A DNA stretch of 64,000 nucleotides, taken from Comamonas testosteroni (GTDB lineage: Bacteria > Pseudomonadota > Gammaproteobacteria > Burkholderiales > Burkholderiaceae_C). Positions 25,308 to 34,640 of this stretch are shown in pieces. The notes under the pieces were generated by a model that ran no database searches, had not been told where the DNA came from, and saw only the letters and a program-made list of their open reading frames with translations. The position numbers and the translations under genes are program-made. The number at the start of each line of letters is the position of its first letter. The first letter of the stretch is position 1. The stretch lies in NCBI RefSeq assembly GCF_030505195.1, contig NZ_CP129672.1, positions 4,932,501 to 4,996,500 on the forward strand, in the 5' to 3' direction.

Positions 25308-25895
25308 ATGCTTGCACCGCCGCTTGCCCAACCCTCAACCGCCGATGAAGCCCTGATGTGCAGCTATGCCGCAGGGCAGACCACGGCTTTTGAGACGCTT
25401 TATGCCCGGCACAGCTTGCGCATGTGGCGCTATTTCTATCGCAACACGGGCGATGCGGCGCTGGCCGACGATCTGGCGCAAGACCTCTGGTTTGCCGTGG
25501 TGGACAGCGCCTGCCGCTATGAGGTGCGCAGCAGGTTCACGACCTGGCTGTTCACCATCGCGCATCACCGGCTGGTCGACCATTGGCGCAGGCAGCGGCC
25601 GGGCATCAGCCTGTTGGCAGACACGCAAGAGTCCATGCGGCTGGCCGAAAGCCTGTTTGCGGCCTCGGGCTTCGAGCCCGAGCAGCAGCTCGATCGCCAA
25701 CTCATGGCCCAGGCCATTCTGGCAGCGTTGGCCCGGCTCCCGGCCGAGCAGCGCGAGTGCTTTTTGCTGCAGGTCGAGGCTGATCTGACACTGGCCGAAA
25801 TTGCGCAGACCACCGGCGTTGCCGAGGAAACGGCTAAGAGCCGCTTGCGCTATGCGCGTGCCAAACTGCGCGCCGCGCTGGAGGAACTGGCATGA
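25308..25895 (+). CDS. ECF-type RNA polymerase sigma factor
   Basis: The product is 195 residues. Region 2 is seen as ETLYARHSLRMWRYFYRNTG, ALADDLAQDLWFAVV and RFTTWLFTIAHHRLVDHWRR. Region 4 follows as LARLPAEQRECFLLQ and AEIAQTTGVAEETAKSRLRY. This is the minimal sigma-2/sigma-4 layout of extracytoplasmic-function factors. Its stop codon overlaps the start of the next gene, which encodes a single-pass membrane protein that may act as its anti-sigma. Confidence 0.9.
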   Translation: MLAPPLAQPSTADEALMCSYAAGQTTAFETLYARHSLRMWRYFYRNTGDAALADDLAQDLWFAVVDSACRYEVRSRFTTWLFTIAHHRLVDHWRRQRPGISLLADTQESMRLAESLFAASGFEPEQQLDRQLMAQAILAALARLPAEQRECFLLQVEADLTLAEIAQTTGVAEETAKSRLRYARAKLRAALEELA

Positions 25896-26785
25896 ATATG
25901 CACCCCGACGCCCCGTCCGGCGACGACAAGCCCGATGCGCTGCGAGAGATCTACCACGATGCGGTGGCACAAGACCGTGGCCCCAGTGCGCAAAGCAGCG
26001 CCGCTATTTTGGATCGCGCGCGCCAGCGCGCGGCAGGCGTAGGGCAGGAGCCCTCGGTGCCGATGGACAAGCCGGCCGCCAATGACCGCTTCTGGCTGCG
26101 TCATGCGCTGGGCGGACTGGCGGCTGTCGGACTGGTGGGCTGGCTGATGCTGCAGCATGGTGCCTGGTGGAGCGGGCCGGACGCCGGATCCGGTTCCAGC
26201 TCCGAAGTCGTGGCCGAGCCTGCCCAGCCTGCGGATATCGACCCGGCTGCACAGGCGGCTGTACAGGCGTCTGCAATGGCTTCTGTAATCGCTTCTGCCC
26301 CGGCCGCTGCAGATGCCAGCGCAGCTCCTTCGGCTCCGCTGGCTGAGAAGTCCAGGCAGAGCGGGGCTCCAGCCAAGGCGCAGCAGGTGCCGCATACCCA
26401 GGATGTGCAGGCGTCGGCCCCCGCGCCGCAATCCGAGGCTGCGCCAGCCTCCAGCGCAGCAACAGGAGCGGCTGCAAGCAGAGCACCGGCAGCCAAGGCG
26501 CTTTCCCTGAGCACGGACGCTGCGCAGCCTGTTGCCCCTGCGGCCGATGCGGTGGCACCCCAAAACTCTCGCTTGTCCGCGCAATTGCCGCTGTGTCCCT
26601 TGCAGACCGAAGAAGAGGCCCGTCGGCAAGCCGCAACAGAGGGGGCGGATAAGGGGGCGGATAGGGGCTCGGGCACGGCACGCCGATCCCCGCATTGCCG
26701 TCCGCGAAAGCCCGAGCAATTGCCGCCAGTCAAGTCTGGGTCTGGTCCAGATGCTGCGCAAGATGTAGCAACACCGCAGCGATGA
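25892..26785 (+). CDS. Single-pass membrane protein, candidate anti-sigma factor
   Basis: The product is 297 residues. The ATG overlaps the sigma-factor stop by four bases, indicating translational coupling. A soluble N-terminus (DALREIYHDAVAQDR) is followed by one membrane helix near 70-90 (HALGGLAAVGLVGWLML) and a long Ala/Pro/Ser-rich segment. The position and topology are those of anti-sigma factors, but no ZAS zinc motif is seen. Near 26640-26666 a short GGGGGCGGATA duplication sits just before an unusually basic tail, so the C-terminus may reflect a frameshift. Confidence 0.68.
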   Translation: MNMHPDAPSGDDKPDALREIYHDAVAQDRGPSAQSSAAILDRARQRAAGVGQEPSVPMDKPAANDRFWLRHALGGLAAVGLVGWLMLQHGAWWSGPDAGSGSSSEVVAEPAQPADIDPAAQAAVQASAMASVIASAPAAADASAAPSAPLAEKSRQSGAPAKAQQVPHTQDVQASAPAPQSEAAPASSAATGAAASRAPAAKALSLSTDAAQPVAPAADAVAPQNSRLSAQLPLCPLQTEEEARRQAATEGADKGADRGSGTARRSPHCRPRKPEQLPPVKSGSGPDAAQDVATPQR

Positions 26786-26793
26786 GACAAAAA

Positions 26794-26814
26794 AAGCCCG
26801 CTTGACGCGGGCTT
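26794..26814 (-). terminator. Terminator of the parvulin gene
   Basis: AAGCCCGC pairs with GCGGGCTT around a 5-base loop. The A-run on the low side is a T-tract on the minus strand, 47 bp after the peptidylprolyl isomerase stop codon. Confidence 0.82.
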
Positions 26815-26860
26815 GGGTGATGGTCTGGCCAGTCCTTTTCAGGTCTGGCGTAAGAGCATG

Positions 26861-27652
26861 TTACTGGATTTTTGCGCTTTTGCGCAGCTGATCCTGGAAT
26901 TGCTGCAGCTTTTGCTGTTGCAGCTGCTGAGTGATCTGGGGCTTGACGTCCTCGAACTTGGGCATTTCAGCCTGGCGCTCGTCATCCATGCGGATGATGT
27001 GCCAGCCAAACTGGCTCTTGACGGGGGCGTCGGTCATTTCGCCCTTCTTGAGCTTGATCAGCGCTTCGGTGAACTCGGGCACGTAGTTGTTGGGGTTGGC
27101 CCAGTCCAGGTCGCCGCCGCGGGCACCCGATCCGGGGTCCTTGGATTCCTTCTTGGCGATGTCTTCGAACTTCTTGCCGGCCTTCACTTCGGCGATGATG
27201 GCCTTGGCGCGGTCTTCGGATTCCACGAGGATGTGGCTGGCCTTGTATTCCTTGCCACCATTGGCCTCAACGAACTTGTCGTATTCGGCCTTGGCTTCGG
27301 CATCGGTCACGGGGTTCTTCTTCTGGAAGTCTTCGAACAGCGCACGGATCAGCACAGTCTGGCGGGCCATGTCCATCTGTTGCTTGTAGGCCTCGGAAGC
27401 TGCCAGACCGCGGCGGTTGGCTTCCTGCATGAAGACTTCACGCGCGATGACCTCGTCCTTGATCATCTTGTCCATCTCGGGGGCCACGGGCTGGCCGCTG
27501 GCTTCGATCTGGGCCTTAAGGGCATTGACGCGGGCCATGGGAACGGCCTTGCCATTGACGATGGCCACATTCTGGGCCGAGGCGGACAGGGCGGCTGCGC
27601 CCAGAACAGCGGCGGCCACGATACGGGCCAGTTGCTTTTGTTTCATGCTCAT
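26861..27652 (-). CDS. Periplasmic parvulin-type peptidyl-prolyl isomerase
   Basis: The product is 263 residues from ATG 27652; an alternative ATG two codons later is equally possible. A signal peptide ends at ALSASAQNV. The N-terminal SurA-like helical part is followed by a PpiC/rotamase domain at about 130-225, with KASHILVESEDRAKAIIAEV, DPGSGARGGDLDWANPNNYV and VKSQFGWHIIRMDD. It likely assists folding of exported proteins. The C-terminus is Gln-rich. Confidence 0.9.
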   Translation of the reverse strand: MSMKQKQLARIVAAAVLGAAALSASAQNVAIVNGKAVPMARVNALKAQIEASGQPVAPEMDKMIKDEVIAREVFMQEANRRGLAASEAYKQQMDMARQTVLIRALFEDFQKKNPVTDAEAKAEYDKFVEANGGKEYKASHILVESEDRAKAIIAEVKAGKKFEDIAKKESKDPGSGARGGDLDWANPNNYVPEFTEALIKLKKGEMTDAPVKSQFGWHIIRMDDERQAEMPKFEDVKPQITQQLQQQKLQQFQDQLRKSAKIQ

Positions 27653-27697
27653 TCGAGTTGTGATTGAGAAAAGTAAGTGAAGTTCAGTCCATACGCA

Positions 27698-27721
27698 ACA
27701 GGCTCCCATCAAGGAGCCTGT
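27698..27721. other. Perfect 9-bp inverted repeat between bolA and the parvulin gene
   Basis: ACAGGCTCC pairs with GGAGCCTGT around a 6-base loop. There is no T-tract on the minus strand. It lies in the 87-bp gap after the bolA stop codon, so it may be a processing or weak termination element. Confidence 0.5.
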
Positions 27722-27739
27722 GGTCAGAACGGTGCGTTC

Positions 27740-28006
27740 TCAAAGTACTTCAATGGCGATGGCATGAACACCCTGGTCAATGAAGTCTTGCAGTGCATCA
27801 TACACAAGGCGGTGGCGTGCCACGCGGGTTTTTCCATCAAAGGCCGGACCAGCGATGCGCACGCGAAAATGCGTGCCCACACCGCTGTCGTTGGCACCGG
27901 CATGACCGGCATGCTGATAGCTCTCGTCGATGACTTCGAGTCGGCTCGGGGCCAGACGCTGGCGCAGGGCGGCGTCCATGGCCTGGGCGCTGATGGTCAC
28001 GCTCAT
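27740..28006 (-). CDS. bolA: BolA-family protein
   Basis: The product is 88 residues with the class II KH-like BolA fold: LRQRLAPSRLEVIDESYQHAGH, THFRVRIAGPAFDGKTRVAR and HRLVYDALQDFIDQGVHAIA. The His near the C-terminal helix (RHRLVYDAL) is the conserved ligand shared with monothiol glutaredoxins for Fe-S binding. The start overlaps the yciB stop codon (ATGA), so translation is coupled. Confidence 0.93.
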   Translation of the reverse strand: MSVTISAQAMDAALRQRLAPSRLEVIDESYQHAGHAGANDSGVGTHFRVRIAGPAFDGKTRVARHRLVYDALQDFIDQGVHAIAIEVL

Positions 28007-28572
28007 GGCTGCTTGTCCTTGGTTTCGGCCGTGTTGGGCACACCGTCCTGGGGCAGGTAGCGGCTCATGTAGACGGCTTGTGCAATCACAAACACCACCA
28101 TCAGTCCCATGCCGCCAAACAGCTTGAAGTTGACCCAGGCATCGGTGTCGAAGTTGTAGGCTACCCAGATGTTGAGTCCGCCCATGGCAGCGAAGAATGC
28201 GGTCCAGGCCCAGTTGAGCTTGAGCCATATGGCGTCGGGCAGTTGCAGTTGCGCGCCCATGACGGAACGCAGCAGGTTCTTTTGAAACACCAACTGGCCG
28301 ATCAGCAGCGCGCCGCCCATGAGCCAGTACAGCACCGTGGGCTTCCATTTGATGAAGTTGTCGTCATGGGCCAGCAAAGTGGCGCCGCCAAACAGTACGA
28401 TGACGCCCAGGCTCATCCATTGCATGGGCTCGATCTTGCCGGTCTTCAAGCGCAGATAGGCGATCTGCGCCACAGTGGCGGCAATGGCCACGGCTGTGGC
28501 GGTGTAGATGCCCCAGACCTTGAAGGCCACGAAAAACAGGATGATGGGGAAGAAATCAATCAGCAGCTTCAT
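28003..28572 (-). CDS. yciB: Inner membrane-spanning protein YciB (septation protein A)
   Basis: The product is 189 residues from the ATG at 28572 (MKLLIDFFPIILFFVAFKVW), typical length and start for YciB/IspZ. It has five to six membrane segments with the family signature regions KPTVLYWLMGGALL and WTAFFAAMGGLNIWVAYNF. It contributes to envelope integrity and septation in the inner membrane. It is coupled to bolA through ATGA. Confidence 0.93.
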   Translation of the reverse strand: MKLLIDFFPIILFFVAFKVWGIYTATAVAIAATVAQIAYLRLKTGKIEPMQWMSLGVIVLFGGATLLAHDDNFIKWKPTVLYWLMGGALLIGQLVFQKNLLRSVMGAQLQLPDAIWLKLNWAWTAFFAAMGGLNIWVAYNFDTDAWVNFKLFGGMGLMVVFVIAQAVYMSRYLPQDGVPNTAETKDKQP

Positions 28573-28786
28573 GCGCGAAATGGTAGTCGTTCTGGAATTC
28601 AGACTGCGCAGCACCGACAAGGTTCCCGGCGCTGTGAGTAAAGCCGCATCATGCACCAAAGCCCAGGTCATTCCGTGAGCAAAGCCTTGTGCGCCGGACG
28701 GAATCAGCTATCAAAGCTGATGCGCAACGCCAGCGCAGCAAGCTCGCTTGGAAGCGTAGCCCTTGCTGCCCAAGCGTTGCCAGCTC

Positions 28787-29203
28787 TTATTTTTGGGGCT
28801 CGTTCTGGAAATCCAGCGAGGCCGAGTTCATGCAGTAGCGCAGGCCGGTGTCGGTGGGGCCGTCAGGAAAGACATGGCCCAGATGGGCTCCGCAGTTGCT
28901 GCACACAGTCTCGGTGCGCACCATGCCGTGGCTGCGGTCCACGATATTGGTGATGGCGCCGGGCAGGGCCTGGTCAAAGCTGGGCCAGCCGCAGCCGGCG
29001 TCAAACTTGGTATGGGAGTCGAACAGCTTGTTGCCGCAGCAGATGCAGTGGTAGCTGCCATCGGCCCAGAACTGTTCGTATTTGCCGGTGAACGGCCGCT
29101 CGGTGGCCGCGTGGCGCGTGACCTGGAAGGCCGCGGCTTCGGCGCCCTTGTCCTGCAACAGGGCTTGCCATTCTTGGTCGGATTTCTGGACAGGGAAGCT
29201 CAT
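28787..29203 (-). CDS. msrB: Peptide-methionine (R)-S-oxide reductase
   Basis: The product is 138 residues. It reduces the R-epimer of methionine sulfoxide in proteins. The zinc-binding CxxC pairs are in [11 protein letters not shown] and [13 protein letters not shown]. The substrate site is GCGWPSF and the catalytic Cys is in [11 protein letters not shown]. Its start overlaps the selO stop codon (ATGA), linking it to a redox-related AMPylator. Confidence 0.95.
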   Translation of the reverse strand: MSFPVQKSDQEWQALLQDKGAEAAAFQVTRHAATERPFTGKYEQFWADGSYHCICCGNKLFDSHTKFDAGCGWPSFDQALPGAITNIVDRSHGMVRTETVCSNCGAHLGHVFPDGPTDTGLRYCMNSASLDFQNEPQK

Positions 29204-30711
29204 GATGAACAGCTGATCTCAATCGAGGAAGCCCAGTCGGGCGGGAAGCCGGCCCAGTCAGCGTGGTCCGGGTGCGATTCATAAGGCGCTTGCAGCACGG
29301 CCAGCATTTGCTGCGCAGGCGCAAAGTCGCCTGACTGGGCGGCACGAATCACGGTCTCGCCCAGATGGTTGCGCAGCACAAAGCGCGGATTGGATTTTTG
29401 CATCAAATCGACGGCTTGCGCTTGATCCACTTGTGCCAGCTGAGCTGAATAGCCCAGTGACCAGGCATCAAAGCTGGCGCGATCCAAAATGATGTCACGC
29501 AGTGGCTCAAAGTCGATTTTCGTTTCCTGCCTCTGTGCAATAGCATCGGTCAGGAGGCTGAAGAAGATGGTGTAGTCCACCTTGCTGTCGGCCAGGATCT
29601 GCAGCAGCGGGTTGACCAGCAGCGCAAAGCGCCCTTCAGTGGCGGGCGTGCCGGCCTCGTTCTCGGGCAGGCCCAGCTTGGCCAGCATCTGGCGCGCATA
29701 GGCGGCGGGAAAGACGGTCTTGTACGACTCCAGCGCGGCAATCGTCAGCTCTTCGTCGCCGATCAGCGGCAGCAGGGCCTGGCCCAGGCAATAGAGATTC
29801 CAGTAGGCCACCTGGGGCTGGCGGTTGAAGGCATAGCGGCCCTGGCTGTCGCTGTGGTTGCAGATGTGGCCGGGGTCGAAGGCGTCGAGAAACTGGAAGG
29901 GGCCGTAATCGATGGTCAGGCCCAGGATGCTCATATTGTCGGTATTCATCACGCCATGGCAAAAGCCCACGCCTTGCCACTGGGCCAGCAATCGGGCCGT
30001 GCGCTCGCTCACGGCCTGCAGAAAGTTGGCATAGGGATTGCCGTTCAGTGCAGCGGCCGTGCGGCACTGAGGGTAGTGCTGGTCGATGACCAGATCGGCC
30101 AGGGCTTTTAGTTCGGCCTGCATGTCGCGTGCGGCGAAATGCTCGAAATGGCCGAAGCGGATGAAACTCTCGGCCACACGGGTCACGACGGCGGCGGTTT
30201 CCATGGTCTCGCGCGCCACGGGCAGGGGCGAGCCTGTCAGCGCCAGCGCGCGCGTGGTGGGAATGCCCAGGGCCGCCATGGCTTCGCTGCAGAGAAACTC
30301 GCGAATCGACGAGCGCAGCACGGCCCGGCCGTCACCCATGCGTGAATAGGGGGTGCGGCCTGCGCCCTTGAGCTGGACTTCAAAGCCCTGCTCCGTCTCG
30401 CCCAGCAAGATGGCACGGCCGTCGCCGAGCTGGCCGGCCCAGACGCCGAACTGGTGACCGCTATAGACAGCGGCCAGCGACTTGCTGCCGCCGTTGCCAT
30501 GGTCGGGGGCAGGATTGCCGCTGAGTATCTGCAGTGCTTGGGCACTGCGCAGCCATTCGGGGTTCAGACCCATCCAGCGGGCCGTGCTGACGCTGGTGGC
30601 AATCCAGTGCGGCTCGGGCACTGGCGTGGGTTGAAGATAGGTGAAAAAAGCAGGGCCCAGGGATTCGAAGCGGCCGGGCTTGCGCCATTGCGGGGCAGGG
30701 GATTCGCTCAT
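29200..30711 (-). CDS. selO: Protein adenylyltransferase SelO (YdiU)
   Basis: The product is 503 residues from ATG 30711. SelO is a pseudokinase-fold enzyme that AMPylates proteins, with a role in oxidative stress. Core motifs are [61 protein letters not shown] and [10 protein letters not shown]; the Asn and Asp of the last two bind metal. The last residues are CSS, placing Cys where the vertebrate enzyme has selenocysteine. It is translated just before msrB with a 4-base overlap. Confidence 0.95.
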   Translation of the reverse strand: MSESPAPQWRKPGRFESLGPAFFTYLQPTPVPEPHWIATSVSTARWMGLNPEWLRSAQALQILSGNPAPDHGNGGSKSLAAVYSGHQFGVWAGQLGDGRAILLGETEQGFEVQLKGAGRTPYSRMGDGRAVLRSSIREFLCSEAMAALGIPTTRALALTGSPLPVARETMETAAVVTRVAESFIRFGHFEHFAARDMQAELKALADLVIDQHYPQCRTAAALNGNPYANFLQAVSERTARLLAQWQGVGFCHGVMNTDNMSILGLTIDYGPFQFLDAFDPGHICNHSDSQGRYAFNRQPQVAYWNLYCLGQALLPLIGDEELTIAALESYKTVFPAAYARQMLAKLGLPENEAGTPATEGRFALLVNPLLQILADSKVDYTIFFSLLTDAIAQRQETKIDFEPLRDIILDRASFDAWSLGYSAQLAQVDQAQAVDLMQKSNPRFVLRNHLGETVIRAAQSGDFAPAQQMLAVLQAPYESHPDHADWAGFPPDWASSIEISCSS

Positions 30712-30881
30712 GCGGGCATTGTGCTTGAGCGGCATCAGGGACAGGGCTTGCAGGGTTGTTGAGCCGGTTGAAGCTGGCGGGTGGCCTAGGTTTTTCCCTG
30801 AGTGCGCGCATATCGTTCAGAGGGAGGATGCCGGCAAAGGTCGCCAAGGTTACGCATTGGTGACAGTCCTCAGATGACGAC

Positions 30882-30909
30882 CGGGAAGCCCGCGCTAGGA
30901 TGCTTCCCG
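30882..30909 (+). other. Inverted repeat in the leader of the acyl-CoA ligase gene
   Basis: CGGGAAGC pairs perfectly with GCTTCCCG around a 12-base loop, ending 30 bp before the ligase start codon. It is either an operator or an RNA hairpin close to the AGGAGA ribosome-binding site at 30928-30933. Confidence 0.45.
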
Positions 30910-30939
30910 ATCATCACAACGATATCCAGGAGAGTGCCA

Positions 30940-32583
30940 ATGTTGGGTCTGATGCAAAGCCAGCCGCTGCTGATTTCTTCCCTGATCGAGTTTGCCGCAC
31001 GCAACCATGCCGATGGAGAGATAGTCTCCCGCCGTGTGGAGGGCGATATCCACCGCTACACCTACAAGGATCTGGCGGCCCGCTCGCGCCAACTGGCCAA
31101 CAAGCTCGACTCCCTGGGGCTGGCCCAGGGCGATCGCGTGGCCAGCCTGGCCTGGAACGGCTATCGCCATATGGAGATGTATTTCGGCGTCAGCGGCTCG
31201 GGCCGGGTGCTGCACACCGTCAACCCGCGCCTGCACCCCGAGCAGATTGCCTGGATCGTCAACCACGCCGAAGACAAGGTGCTGTGCTTTGACCTGACTT
31301 TTTTGCCCATCATCCAGGCCGTGCATGCCAAATGCCCCGAGGTGCAGCAATGGGTGGTGCTCTGCGATGCAGACCGGCTGCCGGTTGACAGCGGCATTCC
31401 CGGCCTTGTCAGCTACGAGAGCTGGATTGCGGGTCAGTCCGATCAATACCGCTGGCCGCAGTTCGACGAGAACACCGCTTCCAGCATGTGCTATACCAGC
31501 GGCACCACGGGCAATCCCAAGGCCGTGCTCTACAGCCACCGCTCCAGCACCTTGCACGCCTATGCAGCCGCGCTGCCGGACGTGATGTGCCTGTCGGCCC
31601 GTGATTCTGTGCTGCCCGTGGTTCCCATGTTCCACGTCAATGCCTGGGGCCTGCCCTATTCGGCGGCGCTCACGGGCTGCAAGATGGTCTTCCCGGGCCC
31701 GGCGCTCGATGGCAAGTCAGTCTATGACCTCATCGAGTCGGAAGGCGTGACCTTTGCTGCCGGCGTGCCCACCGTCTGGCAGATGCTGCTCGGCTATATG
31801 AAGCCGGGCGGCCTGCGTTTTTCCAAGCTCAAGCGCACGGTGATCGGCGGCTCCGCCTGCCCGCCGGCCATGATCACGGCCTTCCAGGACGACTATGGCG
31901 TGGAGGTGCTGCACGCCTGGGGCATGACGGAGATGAGCCCCCTGGGCACGCTGTGCACGCTCAAGAACAAGCATCTGGATCTGCCCAAGGACGAGCAGAT
32001 GAAGATCCGGCAGAAGCAGGGGCGCGCGATCTATGGTGTGGAGATGAAGATCGTCAACGACGCCGGCGACGAGCAGCCCTGGGATGGCAAGAGCTATGGC
32101 GACCTGCTGGTGCGCGGCCCCTGGATCGTCGACAGCTACTACAAAGGCAGCGGCAATCCCCTGGTGCGCGGGGCTGATGGCCACGGTTGGTTCCCGACGG
32201 GGGATGTGGCGACGATAGACCCCGACGGCTATATGCAGATTACCGATCGCAGCAAGGATGTGATCAAGTCCGGCGGCGAATGGATCAGCTCCATCGATAT
32301 TGAAAACATCGCCATGGCCAACCCGGCCGTGGCCATGGCAGCTTGCATAGGCATGCCGCATCCCAAGTGGGACGAGCGCCCCATCGTGGCCGTGGTCAAG
32401 AAGCCAGGTGCCGAAATCACGCGCGAGGAGCTGCTGAAGTTCTACGAGGGCAAGACGGCCAAGTGGCAAATTCCCGATGATGTGGTGTTTGTGGAGGCCA
32501 TTCCGATCGGTGCCACGGGCAAGATGCTCAAGACCCGTCTGCGCGAGGAACTCAAGGACTACAAGCTGCCTTCGGCTGCCTGA
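30940..32583 (+). CDS. AMP-forming acyl-CoA ligase (medium/long-chain fatty acid type)
   Basis: The product is 547 residues from ATG 30940, preceded by AGGAGA. The P-loop-like A3 motif is [18 protein letters not shown]5 is [15 protein letters not shown]7 is [15 protein letters not shown], and A8/A10 are [16 protein letters not shown] and [14 protein letters not shown]. The catalytic A10 lysine is present. It converts a carboxylic acid plus ATP and CoA to acyl-CoA. The downstream import and beta-oxidation genes suggest it activates the same imported substrate. Chain length is not decidable here. Confidence 0.92.
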   Translation: MLGLMQSQPLLISSLIEFAARNHADGEIVSRRVEGDIHRYTYKDLAARSRQLANKLDSLGLAQGDRVASLAWNGYRHMEMYFGVSGSGRVLHTVNPRLHPEQIAWIVNHAEDKVLCFDLTFLPIIQAVHAKCPEVQQWVVLCDADRLPVDSGIPGLVSYESWIAGQSDQYRWPQFDENTASSMCYTSGTTGNPKAVLYSHRSSTLHAYAAALPDVMCLSARDSVLPVVPMFHVNAWGLPYSAALTGCKMVFPGPALDGKSVYDLIESEGVTFAAGVPTVWQMLLGYMKPGGLRFSKLKRTVIGGSACPPAMITAFQDDYGVEVLHAWGMTEMSPLGTLCTLKNKHLDLPKDEQMKIRQKQGRAIYGVEMKIVNDAGDEQPWDGKSYGDLLVRGPWIVDSYYKGSGNPLVRGADGHGWFPTGDVATIDPDGYMQITDRSKDVIKSGGEWISSIDIENIAMANPAVAMAACIGMPHPKWDERPIVAVVKKPGAEITREELLKFYEGKTAKWQIPDDVVFVEAIPIGATGKMLKTRLREELKDYKLPSAA

Positions 32584-32617
32584 ACCGCCTTAGGCCAGGC
32601 CTGGCGCTGCCCGAGCA

Positions 32618-32647
32618 AAGCCATCATCGCGAGATGATGGCTTTTTT
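32618..32647 (+). terminator. Terminator of the acyl-CoA ligase gene
   Basis: AAGCCATCATC pairs perfectly with GATGATGGCTT around a 4-base loop, followed by a run of T. It lies 35 bp after the stop codon. Confidence 0.88.
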
Positions 32648-32703
32648 GTCTGGGCGGCCGGGCCATTCAGATCGATCTGCGCGACAAATTGCCGCCACTG
32701 GCC

Positions 32704-32988
32704 ATGCACTGGTTTGTGCGTCAGCAACTGGTGTTTGCACGCCGCCAGGGGCTATCGGGCACACGTGACCTGCTCAACTCTCTGTGCCTGGCGCTGATGG
32801 CGGGCGCGCGCTTTGATCAGCTGCCCGGCGTGAAGGAGCTTTTGGCCCGGGTCAAGACCGACAGGCTGAGCTTCGATTCGCTGATGCGCGAGGTAGGCCC
32901 GCTTCTGGATGGCAGGGAGTTGCCTGAGCCTCAGGTGCTGAGCAGCTCCAGCGGCCTGCCGCTGACGGAAAGCCAGCTACCTCTCTAG
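32704..32988 (+). CDS. Small hypothetical protein
   Basis: From the ATG at 32704 the frame encodes 94 residues (MHWFVRQQLVFARRQGLSGT). The frame is open further upstream and begins QIDLRDKLPPLA, so the true start may be a non-ATG codon near 32670. Third-position GC is high, as in neighbouring genes. It looks globular and helical, with no membrane segment or motif I can name. It follows a terminator and precedes the binding-protein genes. Confidence 0.42.
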   Translation: MHWFVRQQLVFARRQGLSGTRDLLNSLCLALMAGARFDQLPGVKELLARVKTDRLSFDSLMREVGPLLDGRELPEPQVLSSSSGLPLTESQLPL

Positions 32989-33175
32989 ACTTTTGAAGTC
33001 TAAAGTGCCTCTAGCCCCTTATGGGAGAGAGAAGCCAGCTATTGTTTTTGAAGTTGTGGCCTGAGGTAAACCCTGCAGTCACCAATGTGATATGCGCTAG
33101 GGCAACCCCCAGGCCGCAGGCGCTGGCTTGCCCTTTAGGCTGGGCGTCGCTCATAACCACCAACGGAGACGCTCT

Positions 33176-34411
33176 ATGAAGTTTGCAATCAAGGCTTTGA
33201 CAGCATCGGTGATCCTGGCGTGCGCGGGGAGTGCGATGGCGCAGAAGGGTGAGACCGTCAAGGTCGCCTGGATTGACCCGCTCTCGGGCCTGATGGCAGC
33301 GCTGGGATCCAATCAGCTCAAAAGCCTGCAGTATGTGGCTGAGGAAATCAACAAGAGCAGTGCTTCGGGGGTGAAGTTCGAAATCATCGGCATCGACAAC
33401 AAGCTCAGCCCGCAGGAGACAACGGCCGCGCTGCGCTCGGCCATGGATCAGGGTGTGCGCTATGTGTTCCAGGGTAATGGCTCGGGCCCGGCGCTGGCCA
33501 TCATGGATGCGCTGGAAAAGCACAACAGCCGCAACAAGGGCAAGGAGGTCGTGTTCCTCAACTATGCGGCGGTAGATCCGGACCTGACCAACAGCAAGTG
33601 CAGCTACTGGCATTTCCGGCTCGATGCCGACACTTCCATGAAGATGGAGGCTTTGACCACCTATATGAAGGACGTGCCTGAGGTCAAGAAGGTCTATCTG
33701 ATCAACCAGAACTACTCGCATGGTCAGCAGGTGTCCAAGTTCGCCAAGGAGATGCTCAAGCGCAAACGCCCCGATGTGGAAATCGTGGGTGATGACTTCT
33801 CGCCACTGGCTCAGGTACGTGACTTTGCGCCCTATGTGGCCAAGATCAAGCAGTCGGGCGCCGATACGGTGATCACCGGCAACTGGGGCTCGGACCTGGC
33901 GCTGCTGATCAAGGCCGCCAACGACGCGGGCCTGAACAACGTCAAGTTCTACACCTATTACGGCATTGCCACGGGCGCGCCCACGGCCATGGGCGCAGCG
34001 GCGGCAGGCAAGGTCTATATGGTGGGCTATGGCCACCTGAACATGCCCGGTGCCATGGACAAGATCGTCAAGGGCTTCAAGGCCAAGGTCAACGAGGACA
34101 TGTACACCGGTACCGTGTACACGGGGCTGAACATGCTCGACCAGGCTTTTGCCAAGGCCAAGACCACCGACCCGGTCAAGGTCGCGGCGACCATGGAGGG
34201 CATGAAGTTCCAGAACTACAACGGCGAGGTCGAGATGCGCAAGAGCGATCACCAGTTGCAGCAGGGCCTGTACATCGCGCGCTGGGAGAAGGCCGGCGGC
34301 AAATACCCCATGGACTCCGAGAACACGGGCTATACCTTTGCACCTGTGAAGTACTTCGAGCCCTATGTGGCCAGCACCCCCACCAGTTGCCAGATGAAGC
34401 GCCCGTCCTGA
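33176..34411 (+). CDS. LIV-type ABC transporter periplasmic binding protein (paralogue 1)
   Basis: The product is 411 residues from ATG 33176 with a signal peptide ending SAMAQKGE. The fold is Peripla_BP_6: VKVAWIDPLSGLMAALGSNQ, IIGIDNKLSPQETTAALRSA, GVRYVFQGNGSGPALAIMDA, then KVYLINQNYSHGQQVS and GADTVITGNWGSDLALLIKA. The protein would bind a small solute for the membrane complex encoded downstream. It has the same length as the next gene and long identical stretches, so it is a tandem duplication. It begins about 190 bp after the small ORF. Confidence 0.92.
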   Translation: MKFAIKALTASVILACAGSAMAQKGETVKVAWIDPLSGLMAALGSNQLKSLQYVAEEINKSSASGVKFEIIGIDNKLSPQETTAALRSAMDQGVRYVFQGNGSGPALAIMDALEKHNSRNKGKEVVFLNYAAVDPDLTNSKCSYWHFRLDADTSMKMEALTTYMKDVPEVKKVYLINQNYSHGQQVSKFAKEMLKRKRPDVEIVGDDFSPLAQVRDFAPYVAKIKQSGADTVITGNWGSDLALLIKAANDAGLNNVKFYTYYGIATGAPTAMGAAAAGKVYMVGYGHLNMPGAMDKIVKGFKAKVNEDMYTGTVYTGLNMLDQAFAKAKTTDPVKVAATMEGMKFQNYNGEVEMRKSDHQLQQGLYIARWEKAGGKYPMDSENTGYTFAPVKYFEPYVASTPTSCQMKRPS

Positions 34412-34583
34412 GCGGGGAGGCGGGATCGATATTCGGGGCGCCCTGGTGGCGTCCTTTTTTGTTCCCGGATTTCATTCGTCTGCAAGTGCGAGCAGCTGTC
34501 GCGCAAGTGTCGCCAACTGCCGCGAATCGGCCCGGCAAGTCGCATGCGTGATAGTTCCTAAGGCTTTCCCCAGCGGGAAAAAG

Positions 34584-34599
34584 TCTACCGGCCGGTAGA
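34584..34599 (+). promoter_or_regulatory. Perfect 16-bp palindrome upstream of paralogue 2
   Basis: TCTACCGGCCGGTAGA is a complete 16-bp palindrome, 42 bp before the second binding-protein start. Its form resembles operators of TetR-type regulators of lipid or aromatic metabolism. No TetR gene lies in the window. The rest of the 34412-34640 gap has no other feature beyond a GGAGA ribosome-binding site. Confidence 0.65.
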
Positions 34600-34640
34600 T
34601 TGGCGTAAGTTGCTAGCAAAAATGGTGAAAGGAGACAAGT

